In this document: piece after piece, positions 1-8,575 of the stretch
Layout of the letters: every line of letters begins with the position of its first letter
Numbering within the stretch: the stretch's first letter is position 1
Source of the DNA: Methylococcales bacterium
Lineage (GTDB): Bacteria > Pseudomonadota > Gammaproteobacteria > Methylococcales > Methylomonadaceae
Length of the DNA stretch: 35,449 nt
Assembly: GCA_026399015.1 (NCBI GenBank)
Contig: JAPLRS010000025.1
Location: forward strand, 1-35,449
Direction: 5' to 3'
Notes under the pieces: model-generated
What the model was told of the DNA's origin: nothing
The model's database searches: none
Seen by the model: only the letters and a program-made list of their open reading frames with translations
Program-made: the position numbers and the translations under genes

Positions 1-52
1 ATTAATTTTAGGTGTTATCCCTACCGCTCATGCAGCTTTACAAAAACTTTTA

Positions 53-232
53 TCAAACGTATGCATTAAGGCAGAACCGCAGGCGGAAAGATATAAATAC
101 ACTATGTTGACTGATTAAATCACGGACAATCGCGTCTTGCCAAGACAACACATCCCGTATTTCTTTAGGTATGACGATTTGACCTTTAGCCACTGCTAAG
201 GTTGGAGATATTAACCTTAGTCTTACAGGTAT
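53..232 (-). pseudogene. Decayed AbrB/MazE-type antitoxin fragment
   Basis: Read on the minus strand, this frame is open between stops and contains the stretch TLAVAKGQIVIPKEIRDVL (about 203-146). It matches the SpoVT-AbrB swapped-hairpin core seen in MazE/VapB/AbrB antitoxins (T-L-x-S-K-G-Q-[VI]-x-I-P-K-x-[IV]-R-x-x-L). There is no ATG in the open frame. The segment after the core (SWQDAIVRDL and on) lacks the usual G-D-x-[VL] continuation and becomes unrecognisable. No toxin partner is visible downstream within the window. I read it as a remnant of a toxin-antitoxin locus rather than a working gene. The motif match is seen directly; the decay is inferred. Confidence 0.5.
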
Positions 233-246
233 TTAGGTTGCGTTCT

Positions 247-275
247 TTTTAGTTCAATTAGTTTTCAGGTATAAT
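247..275 (+). promoter_or_regulatory. Candidate argG promoter
   Basis: A perfect TATAAT lies at 270-275, 35 bases before the chosen argG start codon. The -35 region is poor: the best 17-base spacing gives TTTTAG at 247-252. The TATAAT is therefore the main support. Confidence 0.4.
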
Positions 276-310
276 CAGCGGAATTTTTTAACTCTGAGTA
301 AATGCGTATT

Positions 311-1525
311 ATGTCGAAAATCAATAAAGTGGTATTGGCCTATTCTGGAGGCTTAGATACTTCCATTATTCTTAAATGGTTACAAGATGTTTATGATTGT
401 GAAGTCGTTACCTTTACTGCTGATTTAGGTCAAGGTGAAGAAGTAGAACCCGCACGCGCAAAAGCACAAGCGGCTGGTATCAAAGACATTTTTATTGAAG
501 ATTTACGTGAAGAATTTGCCCGTGATTATGTCTTCCCAATGTTTCGCGCTAACACCATTTATGAAGGTGAGTATTTATTAGGTACTTCTATTGCACGACC
601 ATTAATCGCTAAGCGTTTGATAGAAATCGCTAATGAAACAGGTGCAGAGGCTATTTCTCATGGCGCAACGGGTAAAGGTAATGACCAAGTGCGTTTTGAA
701 TTGGGTGCTTATGCCTTAAGACCTGATATTCATGTGATTGCGCCTTGGCGTGAGTGGGATTTAAACTCTAGACAATCTCTTTTGGCTTACGCTGAAAAAC
801 ACGGAATTTCTGTTGAGAATAAAAAAGGTAAAACATCACCTTACTCAATGGACGCTAATTTATTACACATCTCTTATGAAGGTCGTATCCTTGAAGATCC
901 TTGGACAGAGCCAGAAGAAGATATGTGGCGTTGGACAGTTTCTCCAGAAAACGCACCTGATAAAGCGACTTATATAGAGTTAACTTATCAACACGGTGAT
1001 GTAACTGAGATTGATGGCGTGCCAGTTTCTCCTGCGACTGTTTTAGAGCAATTAAACAAAATAGCGGGTGCTAATGGTATTGGTCGTTTAGATATCGTAG
1101 AAAATCGTTATGTCGGTATGAAGTCACGCGGCTGTTACGAAACTCCAGCCGGTACTATCTTATTAAAAGCCCATCGTGCGATTGAGTCTTTAACTTTAGA
1201 TAGAGAAGTAGCGCATTTAAAAGATGAGTTAATGCCACGTTATGCGTCTTTAATCTATAACGGTTACTGGTGGAGTCCTGAGCGTAAAATGTTACAAACT
1301 ATGATTGATGAGTCACAAGTATCGGTTAACGGTAAAGTGCGACTTAAATTGTATAAAGGTAATGTAATAGTTGTTGGTAGAGCTTCTGATACTGACAGTT
1401 TATTTGATGAAAGTATCGCGACTTTTGAAGATGATGGCGGTGCTTATAATCAGAAAGATGCAGAAGGTTTTATTAAATTGAATGCCTTAAGAATGCGAAT
1501 AGCAGCGGCCAAACAAGCTCGTTAA
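311..1525 (+). CDS. argG: Argininosuccinate synthase
   Basis: The product joins citrulline and aspartate with ATP to form argininosuccinate, the penultimate step of arginine synthesis, in the cytoplasm. The N-terminal ATP-pyrophosphatase loop AYSGGLDTS is at residues 10-18. The family signatures [18 protein letters not shown] and the C-terminal region LKLYKGN follow in the expected order. The protein is 404 residues, normal for bacterial ArgG. An ATG three codons upstream (302) is in frame and sits 3 bases after a GAG. The start at 311 (MSKINKVV) is preferred because family members begin this way, but 302 cannot be excluded. The gene stands alone behind its own promoter; the next gene has its own promoter 40 bases downstream. 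Confidence 0.97.
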   Translation: MSKINKVVLAYSGGLDTSIILKWLQDVYDCEVVTFTADLGQGEEVEPARAKAQAAGIKDIFIEDLREEFARDYVFPMFRANTIYEGEYLLGTSIARPLIAKRLIEIANETGAEAISHGATGKGNDQVRFELGAYALRPDIHVIAPWREWDLNSRQSLLAYAEKHGISVENKKGKTSPYSMDANLLHISYEGRILEDPWTEPEEDMWRWTVSPENAPDKATYIELTYQHGDVTEIDGVPVSPATVLEQLNKIAGANGIGRLDIVENRYVGMKSRGCYETPAGTILLKAHRAIESLTLDREVAHLKDELMPRYASLIYNGYWWSPERKMLQTMIDESQVSVNGKVRLKLYKGNVIVVGRASDTDSLFDESIATFEDDGGAYNQKDAEGFIKLNALRMRIAAAKQAR

Positions 1526-1541
1526 TTCGTTTAAAAAACAC

Positions 1542-1580
1542 AGGACAAAAACTATTTAGCTTGTATAATTACGAGCTAAA
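1542..1580 (+). promoter_or_regulatory. Promoter with overlapping 7-bp dyad, upstream of the membrane protein gene
   Basis: AGGACA (1542-1547) and TATAAT (1564-1569) are separated by 16 bases. The -10 box lies in the loop of an inverted repeat, TTTAGCT (1555-1561) and AGCTAAA (1574-1580). There is no T-tract after the dyad, so it looks more like an operator than an argG terminator. Confidence 0.45.
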
Positions 1581-1650
1581 TTGCATTAATAAAAATAACA
1601 ACGTCCTGCTAAGTCTATAATTTTAGGCTTGGTTTGAGGGGAATCTAATA

Positions 1651-2226
1651 ATGAGTGAGTTGCGCGAGACCAAAGCAGAACTAGTTGTTCTGGAAAGAAT
1701 ACCTTCGCATCAAGCTTTGGTGAAAGTAAATCGATGGTTAACGGCTATTATCTTTGTATTGATGGCCGTTATTATTGTGGCTGGCTTTTATTGGGTTCCC
1801 TCTCAAGATCTTAATCGTCTTAGAAGTTCGGATGTAAAAATATCTGAAGCAAATCCCGTTTTATCAGCAGAAGTTAATGCTTTAAAAGGTCAATTTGTTG
1901 GTTTAGTTAGTGGTTCCATCGAAAGTAAATTAAGAGCGTTAGAAGATAGTATTCGGGTCGGTACGGTATCAAATTCTTTAGGTACCCTTGAGGAACTGAA
2001 GAGTGAAGTACAGGTTTTAAAGTCATATTCAGAAGCACCTAAAAGAGATGCAAGCGAGATTCCTAACGAGCAAATTGTTCAGGAAATGCACAGCTTAAAG
2101 CGTTTGGTGTATTTGACTTTAGCTTCTTGTGGTTTGATGTTGGCGGCAGTTGCTGGCGTTTGGTTGAAGAACCGTTATCGACTACCTAATAAAGAAACGG
2201 TTACACAATATTTAGCAGAAAAATAA
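1651..2226 (+). CDS. Hypothetical two-helix inner membrane protein
   Basis: I do not recognise the family. The 191-residue product has a polar N-terminus, a membrane helix at about residues 30-49, and a hydrophilic central part of about 100 residues rich in Glu, Lys, Ser and Leu with heptad-like spacing (about 70-125). A second helix follows at about 152-172, then a basic tail. This layout suggests both ends in the cytoplasm and a periplasmic, possibly coiled-coil loop. The start has a strong ribosome site (GAGGGGA about 9 bases upstream). It has its own promoter and ends at a strong terminator, so it is probably monocistronic. Nothing in the neighbours points to a role. Confidence 0.75.
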   Translation: MSELRETKAELVVLERIPSHQALVKVNRWLTAIIFVLMAVIIVAGFYWVPSQDLNRLRSSDVKISEANPVLSAEVNALKGQFVGLVSGSIESKLRALEDSIRVGTVSNSLGTLEELKSEVQVLKSYSEAPKRDASEIPNEQIVQEMHSLKRLVYLTLASCGLMLAAVAGVWLKNRYRLPNKETVTQYLAEK

Positions 2227-2256
2227 TTAGCTTTATTTTTCTTTAGACAAAAAAAT

Positions 2257-2292
2257 GCCGCCCTGCTGTTTCAGCAAGGGCGGCTTTTTTTT
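2257..2292. terminator. Strong bidirectional terminator
   Basis: GCCGCCC-TGCTG (2257-2268) pairs with CAGCA-A-GGGCGGC (2272-2284) around a 3-base loop, with one bulged A. It is followed by eight Ts at 2285-2292 and preceded by a run of As, which is a T-tract for the opposite strand. It lies between two converging genes and can serve both. Confidence 0.9.
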
Positions 2293-2311
2293 GTGTTCGT
2301 CTTTTTTATTC

Positions 2312-2650
2312 TTATTTGCTGCTGATGTAAGCGAATAAAGCGTCAACCGCTTGATCTTCACCGTAGCCAGCTTTTTCTACTGCTTTATTTTTCATGATCT
2401 CTTCGATCGCTTTTGGCATGCCGCCTTTACCTTCTTTTAACATTTTTTCAAAGCTTGCTCTAGTTAAAGAACCAGCTTTAATGTTTTCAGATAATTGTGG
2501 GTTTGACTTAATGTCATGGCAAGTGCCACAACCACGACCGAAAGCGCGATCATAAATTTTTTGACCAACTTCTAGTTGTTCATCAGCGAAAGTTGAGCCG
2601 CTTAAAGCGATTAAAACGATACCAGCTGCTGTAGCAAGTGTTTTTTTCAT
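2312..2650 (-). CDS. Small secreted class I cytochrome c
   Basis: This is a periplasmic electron carrier. The 112-residue precursor has a Sec signal peptide at about residues 1-22 (basic MKK, hydrophobic core, likely cleavage after TFA). A single haem c motif, CGTCH, is at residues 41-45, and a probable distal Met ligand is at residue 78 in GGMP. The mature protein would be about 90 residues, typical of small class I cytochromes. The start at 2650 is chosen because GAGGTCACT precedes it as a ribosome site and because the signal peptide begins there; the frame is open 24 codons further upstream but without signal character. A perfect 8-bp dyad lies 25-43 bases upstream. The redox partners are not identifiable from the neighbours. 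Confidence 0.9.
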   Translation of the reverse strand: MKKTLATAAGIVLIALSGSTFADEQLEVGQKIYDRAFGRGCGTCHDIKSNPQLSENIKAGSLTRASFEKMLKEGKGGMPKAIEEIMKNKAVEKAGYGEDQAVDALFAYISSK

Positions 2651-2674
2651 AGTGACCTCTTGGTTTTTATAATT

Positions 2675-2693
2675 AAGAGAACTAGGTTCTCTT
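2675..2693 (-). promoter_or_regulatory. Perfect 8-bp dyad upstream of the cytochrome c gene
   Basis: AAGAGAAC (2675-2682) and GTTCTCTT (2686-2693) flank TAG. The dyad lies just upstream of the ribosome site, so it could be an operator or a leader hairpin. It has no following T-tract on the minus strand. Confidence 0.4.
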
Positions 2694-2852
2694 GGTGGAA
2701 AATTTTTTTGCTTAAAAAGCAAACCAGCAAAGAATAGGGAATTTAACAGAAAAATTCAATCTTTTATTTTATATTGTCATAAAACACAGTATATAGAGCG
2801 TATTTACTCGCTAATTCTTGCTCAGTTTTAATACTCAGTTCAAGTAACTTTA

Positions 2853-4247
2853 TTAAATATTACTTTGTAATTGGAACCAGTTTAGTTTGTTATGTAAGGT
2901 AACCACGGTACCAATAATAATTAAGGTGGGTGGTTTAATGTCTAGCTTGGCTATTTTCTCAGCGAAGCTTTCTAGAGTACCTGTTACTACGCGTTGATTT
3001 GTAGTGGTGCCTTGTTGCACTAGGGCAATGGGTAAATCTTTTGGACTACCGTGTTTAATCAACGCTTCACAGATTTTTTCTAGCCCAACTAGGCCCATAT
3101 AAATAACAATTGTTTGATTGGGTAGCGCTAGTTGAGTCCAGTTTAAATTGATGGAGTTATCTTTTAAATGCCCCGTCACAAAGGTACAGGATTGCGCATG
3201 GTCTCTATGGGTTAAAGGGATGCCAGCATAAGTAGAACAACCCGACGCGGCCGTAATTCCAGGCACAACTTGAAAGTTGATGCCTTGCTCCATTAACGTT
3301 TCTATTTCTTCACCACCTCTGCCAAATATAAACGGGTCTCCACCTTTTAAACGCACAACGCGTTTGCCAGCTTTTGCGAGGTCTGCAAGTAAGGTATTGA
3401 TAGATTCTTGGGGTAGGGTATGTTTGTCACGCTGTTTACCCACATAAATTTTTTCTGAATCACGTCTAGCTAAATCAATAATGTCAGGTGAAACTAAATG
3501 ATCATAGACAATCACATCCGCTTGTTGCATTAAGCGTAAGGCTCTAAAGGTTAATAAATCCGCAGCTCCAGGGCCTGCACCTATTAAATAAACCTCACCT
3601 ACTGTTTCAGTGTTTTTATGTTGCTGTAATGCTTGCAGTAATTGTTGTTCAGCACCATTATCATTACCTGAAAATACCGCTTCCGCTACCGAGCCTTGAA
3701 AGATATTTTCCCAAAAGATGCGGCGTTGAGCAGGTTCTTTGATGAGTGATTTAACTTTGTTTCTATAGTTTTCTGCTAACTGTGCTAATTGGCCATAAGC
3801 GGGAGGGATTATGGTTTCAATTTTGGCTCTTAATAAGCGCGCTAAAACGGGTGCTGCGCCACCTGAGGAGACTGCGGCAATAATAGGTGAACGGTCAATA
3901 ATTGCCGGGAAAATGAAACTACACAAATCTGGGCTATCAACGACATTGACTAAAATTTTGTGAGCTCCTGCACTTTGGGCGACCAATTCATTAGTGGCTC
4001 TATTGTCTGTTGCTGAAATGACTAATTTAAAATTAAGTACATCATCAGGTTTGAAAGCTTTTTGATGGATAGTTAAATTATACTTGTGTTCAAGACTCGC
4101 AATATGATGACTAACTTTAAGTGCAATGACGGTGATGTTAGCACCGGCTCGCGCTAATAATTCAATTTTACGGGCGGCGATTTCACCCGCACCAATGACT
4201 AAGCAGGGGTTATTTTGCAATTTAACAAAGATGGGGAAATAGTCCAT
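2853..4247 (-). CDS. cysG: Siroheme synthase (fused dehydrogenase/ferrochelatase and methyltransferase)
   Basis: This trifunctional enzyme converts uroporphyrinogen III to siroheme: SAM-dependent methylation at C2 and C7, NAD-dependent oxidation of precorrin-2, then Fe insertion. The N-terminal half carries the Rossmann motif GAGEIAARK (about residues 19-27) and the SSGGAAPVLAR segment of the CysG-B domain. The C-terminal half from about residue 218 carries the tetrapyrrole methylase motifs LIGAGPGAADLLT, LKGGDPFIFGRGGEE and VPGITAASG. The 464-residue length equals that of fused CysG. Siroheme is required by NirB, whose gene lies at 32173-34713, and by sulfite reductase. No clear ribosome site is seen before the ATG. 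It diverges from the TusA-like gene across 75 bases and may read into the cytochrome c gene downstream. Confidence 0.96.
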   Translation of the reverse strand: MDYFPIFVKLQNNPCLVIGAGEIAARKIELLARAGANITVIALKVSHHIASLEHKYNLTIHQKAFKPDDVLNFKLVISATDNRATNELVAQSAGAHKILVNVVDSPDLCSFIFPAIIDRSPIIAAVSSGGAAPVLARLLRAKIETIIPPAYGQLAQLAENYRNKVKSLIKEPAQRRIFWENIFQGSVAEAVFSGNDNGAEQQLLQALQQHKNTETVGEVYLIGAGPGAADLLTFRALRLMQQADVIVYDHLVSPDIIDLARRDSEKIYVGKQRDKHTLPQESINTLLADLAKAGKRVVRLKGGDPFIFGRGGEEIETLMEQGINFQVVPGITAASGCSTYAGIPLTHRDHAQSCTFVTGHLKDNSINLNWTQLALPNQTIVIYMGLVGLEKICEALIKHGSPKDLPIALVQQGTTTNQRVVTGTLESFAEKIAKLDIKPPTLIIIGTVVTLHNKLNWFQLQSNI

Positions 4248-4322
4248 TTATTCGAGAGCATTTTTTAGATTTGTTAGGGAATGGTATTATAAGCACTCTA
4301 CAGCTTAGTGAGTACCTAAACA

Positions 4323-4553
4323 ATGCTTGAATTTAGTCATGAAGTCGATGCCAGTGGCTTACTATGTCCTTTGCCTTTGTTACGATTAAAAAAAATATTA
4401 GTCTCCATGGAAAGTGGCGATGTGGTGAAGGTGATTGCCACAGATCCAGCAGCGCATTTGGATTTTGGTGTATTTACCGATCAAGCGGGACATCAAATCC
4501 TAGCGTTGATGAAAGAAGATGATCAACAGATTTTTTATATTCAGAAAAAATAG
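4323..4553 (+). CDS. TusA/SirA family sulfur carrier protein
   Basis: This small cytoplasmic protein (76 residues) is of the TusA/YedF/SirA fold. The family signature is intact: after the first beta strand, LLCPLPLLRLKK places the persulfide-forming Cys at residue 15 in the C-P-x-P motif. The remainder (SGDVVKVIATDPAA and FTDQAGHQILA) fits the beta-alpha-beta-alpha-beta-beta layout. Members relay sulfur for tRNA 2-thiouridine, molybdopterin or other cofactors; which of these applies cannot be told here. The gene diverges from cysG across 75 bases that contain a TATTAT (4285-4290) as a possible -10 box. A weak GTGAG lies about 10 bases before the ATG. Confidence 0.85.
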   Translation: MLEFSHEVDASGLLCPLPLLRLKKILVSMESGDVVKVIATDPAAHLDFGVFTDQAGHQILALMKEDDQQIFYIQKK

Positions 4554-4574
4554 CCTATTCGTTTAACTGTCGCC

Positions 4575-4603
4575 TTGTACCTTGCAACGCGCTACTTTAA
4601 AAT
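4575..4603 (+). promoter_or_regulatory. Candidate glnS promoter
   Basis: TTGTAC (4575-4580) and TAAAAT (4598-4603) are separated by 17 bases and lie 31 bases before the glnS ATG. The -35 match is only partial. Confidence 0.35.
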
Positions 4604-4633
4604 GATCTATCCCTACTCCTTACACATAAAGTT

Positions 4634-6301
4634 ATGACTACAAACGATACGCCCGTTTCGACCAATTTTATTCGTCAAATCATTACCCAAGATCTTAAAG
4701 AAAATAAAAACCAAGGCAAAGTAGCCACACGATTTCCTCCTGAGCCTAACGGTTATTTACATATCGGTCACGCCAAATCTATTTGTTTAAATTTTGGCAT
4801 TGCGGGTGAATTTAAAGGGACTTGTAATTTACGTTTTGACGATACCAATCCCGAAAAAGAAAACATCGAATATATGGAATCAATAGAACGCGATGTGAAA
4901 TGGCTGGGGTTTGAATGGGCGGGTTTGTACAATGCATCAGATTATTTTGAACAACTTTATAGTTACGCTGTACAGTTAATTGAACAAGGTTTAGCTTATG
5001 TGGATAGTTTATCTGCAGAAGAAATTAGAGTGTATCGCGGTACTTTAACCGAACCGGGCAAAGAAAGTCCTGATCGTAATCGGTCAATTGAAGAAAATTT
5101 AGATTTATTTACTCGTATGCGTGCTGGCGAGTTTGCTGATGGCGCCTATGTGTTGCGCGCTAAAATTGATATGGCATCACCTAATATTAATATGCGTGAT
5201 CCAGCGATTTATCGTATTCGTCGTGTGCATCATCATCGTACGGGAGATGCTTGGTGTATTTACCCTATGTATGATTATACGCACTGCATTTCTGATGCCA
5301 TTGAAGGCATTACCCATTCTATCTGTACCCTAGAATTTGAAGATCATCGACCTTTATATGATTGGGTGTTAGATAAATTACAAACACCTAGTCACCCACA
5401 GCAAATTGAGTTTGCTAGATTGCAATTGGAATACACCATTGTGAGTAAGCGTAAGCTCAATCAATTAGTGACTGAAAAGCATGTTAATGGATGGGATGAC
5501 CCGCGTATGCCCACTATCGCTGGCTTGCGTCGTGCTGGTTTTACTCCTAAAGCGATTCGTGATTTTTGTGAGCGTATTGGTGTGACCAAGCAAAACTCAT
5601 GGATAGAAATTGGTGTGTTGGAATACTGTATTCGTGAAGATTTAAACGAGAATGCCTTACGCGCTATGGCGGTTTTACAACCTTTGCGTGTGGTTATCGA
5701 AAACTATCCTGATGGCCAAGTTGAACAATTAGAAATCAGTAATCATCCGCAAAAGCCTGAGTTAGGTAAACGCCAGGTGCCGTTTAGTAAAGTAATCTTA
5801 ATTGAGCAAGATGACTTTGCAGCAATTCCACCACCCAAGTACAAACGTTTAATTGAAGGTGGTGAAGTAAGGTTACGCGGTTCTTATGTGATTAAATGTA
5901 ATGAGATTATCAAAAGTGCTGAGGGCGTGATCACTGAGTTACGTTGCTCCTATGATCCAGACACCTTAGGTAAAAATCCAGAAGGTCGTAAAGTAAAAGG
6001 CGTGATTCACTGGGTATCAGAAGCAGAGTCTGCAGAAGCTGAGATTCGTTTGTACGATCGTTTATTTACGGTACCGAGTCCTGACAATGAACCTAACTTT
6101 TTAGATGTGATTAATCATGATTCTTTAGAAGTATTAGAAGGCTGTCGGGTAGAAGCGAGTTTGGCTCAAGCATCACCAGAAAACCGTTATCAGTTTGAAA
6201 GAACAGGGTATTTTTGTTTAGATTCAGTAGATAGCGTCGATGGAAAGTTAGTCTTTAATCGTACGGTGACTTTAAGAGAAGGCGGCTGGGCTAAAGATTA
6301 G
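4634..6301 (+). CDS. glnS: Glutaminyl-tRNA synthetase
   Basis: The enzyme charges tRNA-Gln with glutamine using ATP. The class I motifs are present: [15 protein letters not shown] (the HIGH motif, about residues 36-50) and the KMSKS equivalent VSKRKL (about 270-275). Between them, [11 protein letters not shown] is the typical GlnRS/GluRS element. The C-terminal beta-barrel anticodon-binding domain ends in VTLREGGW. The 555-residue length is normal for bacterial GlnS. The ATG has no obvious Shine-Dalgarno sequence; the preceding bases are pyrimidine-rich. A rho-independent terminator follows at 6326-6360. Confidence 0.97.
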   Translation: MTTNDTPVSTNFIRQIITQDLKENKNQGKVATRFPPEPNGYLHIGHAKSICLNFGIAGEFKGTCNLRFDDTNPEKENIEYMESIERDVKWLGFEWAGLYNASDYFEQLYSYAVQLIEQGLAYVDSLSAEEIRVYRGTLTEPGKESPDRNRSIEENLDLFTRMRAGEFADGAYVLRAKIDMASPNINMRDPAIYRIRRVHHHRTGDAWCIYPMYDYTHCISDAIEGITHSICTLEFEDHRPLYDWVLDKLQTPSHPQQIEFARLQLEYTIVSKRKLNQLVTEKHVNGWDDPRMPTIAGLRRAGFTPKAIRDFCERIGVTKQNSWIEIGVLEYCIREDLNENALRAMAVLQPLRVVIENYPDGQVEQLEISNHPQKPELGKRQVPFSKVILIEQDDFAAIPPPKYKRLIEGGEVRLRGSYVIKCNEIIKSAEGVITELRCSYDPDTLGKNPEGRKVKGVIHWVSEAESAEAEIRLYDRLFTVPSPDNEPNFLDVINHDSLEVLEGCRVEASLAQASPENRYQFERTGYFCLDSVDSVDGKLVFNRTVTLREGGWAKD

Positions 6302-6325
6302 TCGTTTTATAAAAAGACAGGCATA

Positions 6326-6360
6326 GCCGCGTGTTTAATTATAAAATACGCGGCATTTTT
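6326..6360 (+). terminator. Terminator after glnS
   Basis: GCCGCGT (6326-6332) and ACGCGGC (6348-6354) are perfectly complementary, followed by ATTTTT. The stem ends about 25 bases before the next start codon. Confidence 0.75.
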
Positions 6361-6381
6361 AAATATTAACTCGGAAGAGAC

Positions 6382-6792
6382 ATGGCACAACAAGAAAGTA
6401 TTAACCTCGTAGAAAGCTATTACGCAGCCTTTAATGGTGGCGATATGGAGACTTTTTTAAACTTACTCACTGATGATGTGATTCACGATATTAACCAAGG
6501 TAGACGTGAAGTAGGTAAAGAAGCGTTTTCTGTGTTTATGGGTGGAATGAACACTAATTACAAAGAGCAATTGGTAGAGATGGTTATTATGGCCAGTACT
6601 GATGGTGCGCGTGCTTCTGCTGAATTTGTGGTATTAGGTGAATACATTAAAACTGATGAAGGATTACCAGAGGCGAAGGGTCAAACTTATCGTTTACCAG
6701 CCGGTGCATTTTTTGAAATTCGTGATAACAAAGTAGCACGTATTACTAACTACTATAATTTACAAGATTGGATTGCGCAGGTTTCTGCATAA
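6382..6792 (+). CDS. NTF2-like/SnoaL-like protein (ketosteroid isomerase-related)
   Basis: This 136-residue protein has the NTF2-like cone fold pattern. An N-terminal helix (VESYYAAFNGGDMETFLNLL) leads into T-D-D-V-I-H-D-I-N-Q-G, and a beta-rich half ends with FFEIRDNKVARITNYYNLQDW. That combination is typical of the SnoaL-like, ketosteroid isomerase-related proteins of Proteobacteria. The substrate is unknown. The family includes isomerases, hydratases and non-catalytic ligand binders, and the sequence alone does not decide. The ribosome site is GGAAGAGAC before the ATG. It converges on the diguanylate cyclase gene with only 10 bases between the stops. Confidence 0.8.
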   Translation: MAQQESINLVESYYAAFNGGDMETFLNLLTDDVIHDINQGRREVGKEAFSVFMGGMNTNYKEQLVEMVIMASTDGARASAEFVVLGEYIKTDEGLPEAKGQTYRLPAGAFFEIRDNKVARITNYYNLQDWIAQVSA

Positions 6793-6800
6793 TCTCATCA

Positions 6801-6842
6801 GTTCAATCTGAGCTTGTTGAAGTGTTATAGTTCAACAAGCTC
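6801..6842. repeat. Palindromic element forming the 3' end of the diguanylate cyclase gene
   Basis: GAGCTTGTTGAA (6810-6821) and TTCAACAAGCTC (6831-6842) are a perfect 12-bp inverted repeat around a 9-base loop. The left arm in context (GTTCAATCTGAGCTTGTTGA) closely resembles a dispersed palindromic repeat of many proteobacterial genomes, with core CTGAGCTTGT-C/T-GAAG; this comparison is from memory. It encodes the last 13 residues and stop codon of the gene on the minus strand, and could also act as a transcript-end hairpin between the two converging genes. Confidence 0.6.
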
Positions 6843-8575
6843 TCATGTTGTGAGCGTGTTTGCTTGTCTAATTCAATATCAAAAATATGGTAGCCATTTC
6901 TTCCGGCTAATTTGGCTTGATACATCGCTTGATCAGCTTGGCGTATTAAAATGTCCGGATCGATATCAACGGTTTGAGGATAGAAAGTTACACCCATGCT
7001 CGCGGTTACATTTAAGTTGATCCCATTAAAAACTTCTGGTTGTGATGCTGCGCTTAGAAGTCGATTGAATAAAAATACATGGCTTTCCATATTACCAACA
7101 TCAATTAATAAAGCAATAAACTCATCTCCACCTATACGGGCCAAGGTATCTACTTCGCGTAGGCAGTCCGACATGTTTTTTGCAACAGCAATAAGTAGTT
7201 GGTCACCGGCAAGGTGTCCATAGGTATCATTAATGGCTTTAAAACCATCTAGATCAAGAAAAACTACGGATAGAATCAAATTTTGGCGTTTAGCTAGAGC
7301 AATAGCTTGGTGTAAACGATCTTCTAATAACACTCTGTTAGGTAAGTTGGTTAAAGCATCATAATGGGCCTTGTGTTCTAATTCATGTTCATGCAATTTT
7401 GCTCGTGTAATGTCAGATATTAGAGCTACATAATGAGTAGGCTCACCCTCGTTATCATAGACAGTGCTAATATTTTCTAAAGCAGCATAAACTTCACCAT
7501 TCTTATGTCGATTCCAAACTTCTCCGTACCAATGACCTTTATTCATTAAATCATGCCACATGTCTGTATAAAATTCTTTTTCTTGCCGACCGGAGCTTAG
7601 AATTCTGGGATTTTTTTTAAGAACTTCCTCACGCGTAAAACCAGTGATTTCAGAAAACGCATCATTAACTTGTAGAATTGAGCCCTCGCAATCGGTAATT
7701 AAAATGCCTTCAAGTGCATGCGTAAATACGCTGGCAGCCAGCTGTAATTTTGCTTCAGTCAATTTATGTTCTGTGATGGCGCTATGCGAGACTACAACTC
7801 CGTTTTTTAAGGGTGTTAAAGGGGTAATATTCATTTTAAACCAGCGCGATTCTGAGGGGGAGTGGCAGGCGTACTCCATTGAAAACTCTGGTAAGTTACC
7901 GTTTAATACGGCTTTGATGCCTGTGTGTGCACTTAAGGCAGGTTTAGTTGTGTCGCTATTTAAATGAGATTGACAAACATCTAGATAATTAATGCCTATA
8001 TCTGTTTTTATTGATTTAGAATCCGCTTCGGGACTATTTTGAATAGCAAAATCTTTCCATGCTTGATTGGTTAGGATGATAAATCCATTGTGATCTAAGA
8101 CTGCAATTTGTGCGGAAACTGAATTAAGAATACATAGTTTAAAGGCTTCGCTATTTTTAAGGTCTAGTTCAATTTGTTTTCTAAGGCTAATATCTTGAAA
8201 GAAAGCTGCAATTTGCCGGTTGTTAGGTAGAAATTGTATAGAAACTTCAACATCGAAGATCGAACCATCTTTCCGACGATGTTGTGATTCAAAACGGGAC
8301 TGTTTTAATTTTAAATGCTTTGGAATATCGTCTGTAGTGCTTAAAGATTGTAGTTTTTTAATGTTGATATTTTTGAGCTCTGTTTTACTATATCCACTCA
8401 TTTCACAATAACTGGTGTTAGTTTCAACTAAACGCATGTTTTTGTCTAACAACCAAAAACCATCAATTGCATTGTCAAGTATATGCTGATGCTGATCATC
8501 TTTTTGGTGTAGGTTGTTTACGAGTGTCGATATTTTTTTATGAAGCTTGAGGTGTTTGAGTAGTTTTAGCCGCAT
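6803..8575 (-). CDS. Diguanylate cyclase with three PAS domains
   Basis: The enzyme is predicted to make c-di-GMP from two GTP in response to a signal sensed by PAS domains. In order it has PAS 1 (about residues 27-135), a degenerate PAS 2 (about 140-270), PAS 3 (about 278-390, typical V-N-D-A-F-S-E-I-T-G-F) and a GGDEF domain (about 400-575). The active-site loop GGDEF is intact at 482-486. An inhibitory-site motif, REVD at 473-476, lies five residues before it, so product inhibition is expected. There is no EAL domain and no convincing membrane helix, so it is probably cytoplasmic. An AAGG about 9-12 bases before the ATG may serve as ribosome site. The last 13 codons come from a palindromic repeat. 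Confidence 0.92.
   Translation of the reverse strand: MRLKLLKHLKLHKKISTLVNNLHQKDDQHQHILDNAIDGFWLLDKNMRLVETNTSYCEMSGYSKTELKNINIKKLQSLSTTDDIPKHLKLKQSRFESQHRRKDGSIFDVEVSIQFLPNNRQIAAFFQDISLRKQIELDLKNSEAFKLCILNSVSAQIAVLDHNGFIILTNQAWKDFAIQNSPEADSKSIKTDIGINYLDVCQSHLNSDTTKPALSAHTGIKAVLNGNLPEFSMEYACHSPSESRWFKMNITPLTPLKNGVVVSHSAITEHKLTEAKLQLAASVFTHALEGILITDCEGSILQVNDAFSEITGFTREEVLKKNPRILSSGRQEKEFYTDMWHDLMNKGHWYGEVWNRHKNGEVYAALENISTVYDNEGEPTHYVALISDITRAKLHEHELEHKAHYDALTNLPNRVLLEDRLHQAIALAKRQNLILSVVFLDLDGFKAINDTYGHLAGDQLLIAVAKNMSDCLREVDTLARIGGDEFIALLIDVGNMESHVFLFNRLLSAASQPEVFNGINLNVTASMGVTFYPQTVDIDPDILIRQADQAMYQAKLAGRNGYHIFDIELDKQTRSQHESLLNYNTSTSSD

Larger units (their letters stand above)
1..301. other. 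Intergenic region upstream of argG
   Basis: No intact gene is visible. On the plus strand a frame is open from the window edge to a stop at 116-118. Its 38 residues resemble nothing I recognise and may be chance or the last codons of a gene cut by the edge. On the minus strand a decayed antitoxin-like fragment is described separately. The final 60 bases carry the likely argG promoter. Confidence 0.6.

Noticed and set aside
2-118. Plus-strand open frame from the window edge to 118 as the 3' end of a gene
   Set aside because: Only 38 residues are visible, they overlap the antitoxin remnant and match nothing I recognise; too little to call.
1555-1580. Terminator of argG
   Set aside because: The 7-bp stem has no T-tract on the plus strand and encloses a TATAAT with a plausible -35 box, so a promoter/operator reading is better.
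7644-7967. Plus-strand open frame of 107 codons inside the diguanylate cyclase gene
   Set aside because: It is antisense to a gene with clear PAS/GGDEF motifs, has a composition unlike a folded protein and no ribosome site.
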